A DNA stretch of 9,810 nt, taken from Equadaptatus sp045642025 (GTDB lineage Bacteria; Synergistota; Synergistia; Synergistales; Synergistaceae). Within the stretch, counting starts at the first letter, position 1. Each line of letters opens with the position of its first letter. Positions 6,235 through 9,810 of the stretch are shown here, piece by piece. The stretch is from NCBI GenBank assembly GCA_045642025.1, contig JAZUIB010000009.1:1-9810 (forward strand), read 5' to 3'. A program made the position numbers and the translations under genes. The notes beneath the pieces are model-generated. The model was not told where the DNA came from. It saw nothing but the letters and a program-made list of their open reading frames with translations, and ran no database searches.

Positions 6235-6610
6235 GTCTTCGGAATCTTGAATCAGCAACCTTTCACCGCTTTTTTGGTGTTTCAGCCTTCGGCAATTTTG
6301 GCTAAAGCCTTGAAAACCCCTGATTCTGACTGCATTCCCATACAGTCTGTCCGCTTTGCCGCCCGAAAACGAGTTAAGTGCGAAGTCCGCAGCCCGCCGC
6401 TGCCACCGGCAGTCGTTTGAGCCCGAAGCTCTGCGAGAAGCGCGACCCGGAGGACAGTTAATCAATCGTATCCACTCCGAAAATAATCACGTTCGGCACA
6501 AACACGTAAGCACAACCTACGATTTGTTTCGGGTAAGTCCTTCAATTCCGCCCCAGTGAAACGGAAAACAACTTGGGGAAGCTCCGCTTCAGCCGGAAAA
6601 GAAAGCCCGA
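6235..6610. other. Gene-free GC-rich stretch with small hairpins
   Basis: No convincing gene is seen. Reading frames of 67-78 codons exist on both strands but lack ribosome binding sites and recognisable protein features. Short hairpins occur, such as CTGCC-ACC-GGCAG (6400-6412) and GAAGC-TCC-GCTTC (6578-6590). The composition differs from the flanking genes. It may be a dispersed intergenic repeat or remnant DNA; this cannot be decided from one copy. Confidence 0.4.
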
Positions 6611-6618
6611 TAGAGAGA

Positions 6619-6941
6619 CAATGACGAATTACCAATGACGAATTACGAATTGTGGTATCGGAGCAAGCTCCGATATTTGAAAAAACACAAAGCGTAAAAA
6701 ATCGTCCTCATATCACCGATTGGCGCCGCTGACCATAATTGGTCATACTCTCGAATACCTCGGTATTCCCTGAACGGTCATCGATCTTGGTGATTACGCC
6801 GACGGCGTTCGGTCGTCAGTCGCAAGTATTCTCGCTGAAGGGAAACGCTCGATATTCCCTACGGTCATCCGTCTGTCGTTGTTAATGACAAACAAGAACT
6901 TCACGACGATGTTAAGGTTTTTCATTCGTCATTTGTCATTG
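6619..6941. repeat. Possible MITE-like or structured repeat element bounded by inverted CAATGAC
   Basis: The left edge carries CAATGACGAATTAC twice in exact tandem (6619-6632, 6633-6646). The right edge carries the reverse complement of CAATGACAAATGACGAATG (6923-6941). Between them are several hairpins: TATCGGAGC/GCTCCGATA (6656-6675), GACCA/TGGTC (6731-6744), GAATACC/GGTATTC (6753-6768) and CGCCG/CGGCG (6797-6807). There is also an imperfect direct repeat, TATTCCCT plus ACGGTCATC, at 6764 and 6853. No coding sequence is supported. Transposon-derived origin is inference. Confidence 0.45.
6656..6675. terminator. Strong hairpin, possible terminator
   Basis: TATCGGAGC and GCTCCGATA form a perfect 9-bp inverted repeat with only AA between them. 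The T tract on the plus side is short (ATTTGA), so it may be a repeat-element hairpin rather than a functional terminator. Confidence 0.35.
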
Positions 6942-6982
6942 TTTTTACTCTGAAAATCAGTAAGAATGCTTAGAAAAAAGTG

Positions 6983-7010
6983 TTGTAAATCCTCTCATCA
7001 GCATTATAAT
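6983..7010 (+). promoter_or_regulatory. Candidate promoter of the autotransporter gene
   Basis: TTGTAA (6983-6988) and a perfect TATAAT (7005-7010) are separated by 16 nt, giving a leader of about 30 nt. GGAGG at 7034-7038 then lies 8 nt before the ATG. The gene appears to be its own transcription unit. Confidence 0.6.
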
Positions 7011-7046
7011 AACACCGTATAGGAAAAATTATCGGAGGTGTGTATC

Positions 7047-9810
7047 ATGCATGGCAATTACAGAAAACTTGCGGCAGTCTTAATCCTCTTATCGTTCATT
7101 TTCGCTTCGGTATCGCCGGCGTTCGCGGCGGCAACGGGAAATGGAATAGCCAAAGGCTACAGCTTTCAGAACGTCGGCGACACCACAAATTTCGCCGGTT
7201 ACAACTGGACGCTGTACAAGAAAGACGGCACGTACGGTTACATAATTACGTCAAATGTAATGGACTTGGCAAAATCCAACGGCAGCGGAACACTTCAGTA
7301 TTATGAATTCAGGGACCTGGCTGTTGAGTGGAACTCCAACTTATACTCATACTCCGATCTCCGCACAACAGTCAACGGCTACGAAGCAGAAATGAAAAAT
7401 TACAGCGGAGCAGATGTGACGTGGGCGGAAGCAAACGGCACCGCAGAGGAAAGGAACTACATAGTAAAGCATGACATGACAGAAACAGGGCCTAACAGAC
7501 ACGGAGGGCAGAACAATCCGGGCTTTGCCTCAAAGAGTGACTATAACGACCTGCTCTACATACTTTCAGTAGATGAAGCTCAGGCGGTTCAAAACGCGGG
7601 ATATGGACATGACGGGGCAAATAAAAATATACTTGCGGCTAAGTTGGGCTGGTGGCTTCGTACGCCCGGTAAAAATAACTGGGTTGCTTACGTCAGCGAC
7701 TTGGGCTACATGTTTACTGAGGGGGAAAACACAAGCAGTGAAATTCGGGGTGTGCGTCCCGCTTTGCAAATCAATTTGGCATCCCCAATCTTTGACACGA
7801 TTCTATTCAAAACTGCCAAAGGCGGCAAGGATTCGGTAACGGTAGGCGGAGGGTTCTCGCTTCCCAAAACAGACCCCTCGACAGCCCTTACAAAATATAC
7901 AAAAGAAACGCTGGCGTTCAGCGGAACGCCAGAGGCAAACAGCACGACAACGGACGTTGCAGAAACGCTTGACAGCCGCATAGGAACGGACAAGGTTATA
8001 GACCTCACCAGACCGCTTGTAACAGGCAAACAGCTTGAAGTTGACTACAGCGGCTTTGAAACAACAACCGCTCATGACCACGTCGCGGCTCTCGTTTCAA
8101 CCGGCAGCGGTGACAGCGAAGCCTACGTCAACTACGCAAAGCTTTCGTCAAACACGGCGGAAACAGGTCTTATCGTTGACACCTCAAACCTTGCAAACGG
8201 CACGTACAATCTGTACCTCTTTGCGGAAAAAATCAACGAAGATAAAGATGCGGCAACAGCCATGAAAAACGCCGGCAGCTTTACGCTCAACAATACCTAC
8301 ACAAACAGCGGCACGCTCGCGGCATCGCACGCAGCAGAAGGACTTACCGCTAACCTCGGCGGCGGCTTCCAACTCGGCTTTGAAAACGCCGCGTACGACA
8401 CGAAAATAAACGTAGGCGCGGGCGGGGCAAACATAGCCGCCGAAGCGGGCGCAAGCGCGGCGGAGCTTCATCTTAACAACGCGGAAGCAAAGCTGCTGAA
8501 CGATTTTACGATAACGGACAAGCTTGGCGGAACGGGAAGCGTAACAGGCAATACTCTCACGCTTGACGGAACAGCGATAGACGGAACAATAACGGCAGAA
8601 AAACTGAAACTGCAGAGCGAAAACGACCTGACGGGCAGCCTGACCGTAACGGAAGAACTTTCGGGAACGGGAAACGTAACAGGCGATACTCTCACGCTTG
8701 ACGGAGTAACGGCAGACGGAACAATAACGGCGGAAAAACTGGAACTGCAGAACGCAAACAGTCTGACGGGCAGCCTGACCGTAACGGAAGCACTTTCGGG
8801 AACGGGAAGCATAACGGGCAACGCCCTGACGCTTGACGGAATAACGGCAGGCGGAGCAATAACGATTGGAAACCTGAACCTGCTGAACGCAAACAATCTG
8901 ACGGGCAGCCTGACCGTAAAGGACAAACTTTCGGGAACGGGAAGCGTAACCGGCAACGCGCTGAAGCTCAGCAGTGCTGTAACAGAGGGCAGCATAACGG
9001 CGGACAAGATTGAATTTACTGACGGCAAAAGCTTTGTCAAAGGCGGCACCTTAACCGCAGACAAAATATCATTCTCAAACGGCGGAAGCTTCACCACCGA
9101 CCAGACGTTATTTGTAATGGACGATACTGTGGCTTTGGGAAAAGACGCGTCAATCGGCGCGAGCAATTCCGTGGCACTCGGCGCAAACTCCGAAGCCTTG
9201 GAAGCGAATACAATATCCATAGGCTACGCCGGCGGTGAAAGAAAAATCGTCAACGTCAAAGCCGGAGAAAACGACACCGATGCGGTGAACGTTGGACAGT
9301 TCAAAACGGCGTACACGAACGCGTCATATTCAAACAACACGCTCACGCTCACAAAAGCGGACGGAACGCAGACAAACCTGACGATAGCGGGCGGAAGCGG
9401 AAACGGAACAGACGCGAACGCCGTACACTACAACGCGGACAAAACAAAGATAGAACTTAACAGCGGCGGAACGACAATAAGCAATGTTAAAGCGGGACAA
9501 CTCTCAGCAGCTTCAACGGAAGCCGTCAACGGTTCACAGCTGTTTGCGACAAATCAGAACGTAGAACAGAACACGGCAGACATAGCGGCAAACAAAGCGG
9601 CGATAGACACGATAAACGACAGCGCGGTAATGAAATCGGGAATAACGGCTGAAAAAGTTGCGAAATACGACGCTTACGAAACGACAAAAGCGGACAAAGC
9701 GACAACGCTTTCAGGTTACGGCATAACCGATGCCTATACGAAAATAAACGTTGACGATAAGGTTATGAACCTCAACAACCGCATAGACAACATTGTAGTA
9801 AGCGGAAGCG
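7047..9810 (+). CDS. Trimeric autotransporter adhesin (YadA-like) with N-terminal DUF6273 domain, 3' end outside window
   Basis: The frame is open for 921 codons from the ATG at 7047 to the window edge. Residues 1-27 are a signal peptide ending in AFA. Residues about 38-245 match DUF6273: YNWTLYKK, WNSNLYSYSDLRTTVNGY, DYNDLLYILSVDEAQ, WWLRTP (202-207) and GVRPALQINL (from 235). A linker follows, then four 45-residue repeats (483-662) rich in Thr, Gly and Leu, and two partial copies. YadA head motifs VALGKDASIG and VALGANS begin at 695 and 709, and a neck-type AVNVGQF lies near 747. A second neck, TEAVNGSQLFATNQNV (around 825-840), leads into a coiled-coil stalk (QNTADIAANKAAIDTIN). The C-terminal YadA anchor is not in the window. 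The product should be exported by Sec, trimerise and display its N-terminus furthest from the outer membrane, probably for adhesion. The ligand is unknown. Confidence 0.9.
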   Translation, partial: MHGNYRKLAAVLILLSFIFASVSPAFAAATGNGIAKGYSFQNVGDTTNFAGYNWTLYKKDGTYGYIITSNVMDLAKSNGSGTLQYYEFRDLAVEWNSNLYSYSDLRTTVNGYEAEMKNYSGADVTWAEANGTAEERNYIVKHDMTETGPNRHGGQNNPGFASKSDYNDLLYILSVDEAQAVQNAGYGHDGANKNILAAKLGWWLRTPGKNNWVAYVSDLGYMFTEGENTSSEIRGVRPALQINLASPIFDTILFKTAKGGKDSVTVGGGFSLPKTDPSTALTKYTKETLAFSGTPEANSTTTDVAETLDSRIGTDKVIDLTRPLVTGKQLEVDYSGFETTTAHDHVAALVSTGSGDSEAYVNYAKLSSNTAETGLIVDTSNLANGTYNLYLFAEKINEDKDAATAMKNAGSFTLNNTYTNSGTLAASHAAEGLTANLGGGFQLGFENAAYDTKINVGAGGANIAAEAGASAAELHLNNAEAKLLNDFTITDKLGGTGSVTGNTLTLDGTAIDGTITAEKLKLQSENDLTGSLTVTEELSGTGNVTGDTLTLDGVTADGTITAEKLELQNANSLTGSLTVTEALSGTGSITGNALTLDGITAGGAITIGNLNLLNANNLTGSLTVKDKLSGTGSVTGNALKLSSAVTEGSITADKIEFTDGKSFVKGGTLTADKISFSNGGSFTTDQTLFVMDDTVALGKDASIGASNSVALGANSEALEANTISIGYAGGERKIVNVKAGENDTDAVNVGQFKTAYTNASYSNNTLTLTKADGTQTNLTIAGGSGNGTDANAVHYNADKTKIELNSGGTTISNVKAGQLSAASTEAVNGSQLFATNQNVEQNTADIAANKAAIDTINDSAVMKSGITAEKVAKYDAYETTKADKATTLSGYGITDAYTKINVDDKVMNLNNRIDNIVVSGS
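8493..9032 (+). repeat. Four 135-bp (45-aa) tandem repeats in the adhesin passenger
   Basis: Units begin at 8493, 8628, 8763 and 8898, a constant 135-bp period. The last three open with LTGSLTV and all contain a GTG-[SN]-[VI]-TG core followed by an ITAEKL-like strand. Copies two and three are the most alike at the DNA level. The pattern suggests a beta-solenoid-like shaft, and copy number could change by recombination. Confidence 0.92.

Noticed and set aside
6038..6250. 70-codon plus-strand frame in the repeat region
   Set aside because: It has no ribosome binding site, and its sequence is simply a translation of the 8-bp and 15-bp repeats; 15 bp equals five codons, which keeps the frame open.
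6229..6559. Small overlapping frames on both strands (78 and 67 codons)
   Set aside because: They have no ribosome binding site, no recognisable domain and odd Arg/Ser-rich composition typical of GC-rich non-coding DNA.
7566..7839. Diversity-generating retroelement variable region in the DUF6273 domain
   Set aside because: No template repeat or reverse transcriptase is present in the window; the idea is kept only as a check for the flanking genome.
8468..9220. 250-codon minus-strand frame rich in LPVPES repeats
   Set aside because: It is the antisense shadow of the 135-bp repeats of the adhesin, with no start signal or family match.

Overview
The window looks like a chromosome segment from an anaerobic, diderm (outer-membrane) bacterium. 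The strongest evidence is the gene entering the right edge. It has a signal peptide, YadA-type head and neck motifs and a coiled-coil stalk, which is a trimeric autotransporter architecture that needs an outer membrane. The housekeeping genes look Firmicutes-like (long HPF, PcrA-type helicase, ThiN-type thiamine pyrophosphokinase), and the N-terminal DUF6273 domain is a gut-anaerobe type. Together these point to Synergistota, or less likely Negativicutes. This placement is inference, not proof.

Positions 34-5264 are a tightly packed plus-strand housekeeping block: long-form ribosome hibernation factor (hpf), an intrinsic terminator with an overlapping candidate promoter, then a UvrD/PcrA helicase, CoaE, ThiN, an M50 site-2-protease-like membrane protein and SurE. 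From the helicase onward the genes overlap or are separated by only a few bases, so they probably form one operon. The products serve DNA repair, cofactor synthesis (CoA, thiamine diphosphate), membrane proteolysis and nucleotide salvage. They look co-transcribed rather than joined in one pathway. A GC-rich hairpin with U-rich tails in both directions ends the block.

Positions 5386-6025, on the minus strand, form a compact type III toxin-antitoxin locus. It has a consensus promoter (TTGACA-N16-TATAAT), an antitoxin RNA of about two 42-nt tandem repeats, an intrinsic terminator, and a 158-aa endoribonuclease toxin of the CptN/TenpN kind. The RNA is expected to be cut by and to inhibit the toxin, and such systems commonly act as anti-phage modules.

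Positions about 6030-6980 hold no convincing gene but are dense in repeats. They contain an 8-bp tandem repeat, a 134-bp imperfect palindrome built from four plus four 15-bp units, a GC-rich hairpin-bearing stretch, and a segment of about 320 bp bounded by inverted CAATGAC motifs. The region resembles dispersed non-coding repeat or MITE-like material.

From 7047 to the right edge, behind its own promoter and ribosome binding site, runs a 921-codon 5'-portion of a trimeric autotransporter adhesin. It carries a DUF6273 domain just after the signal peptide, then four exact-period 45-residue repeats, a YadA head and neck, and a stalk. The membrane anchor lies beyond the window.
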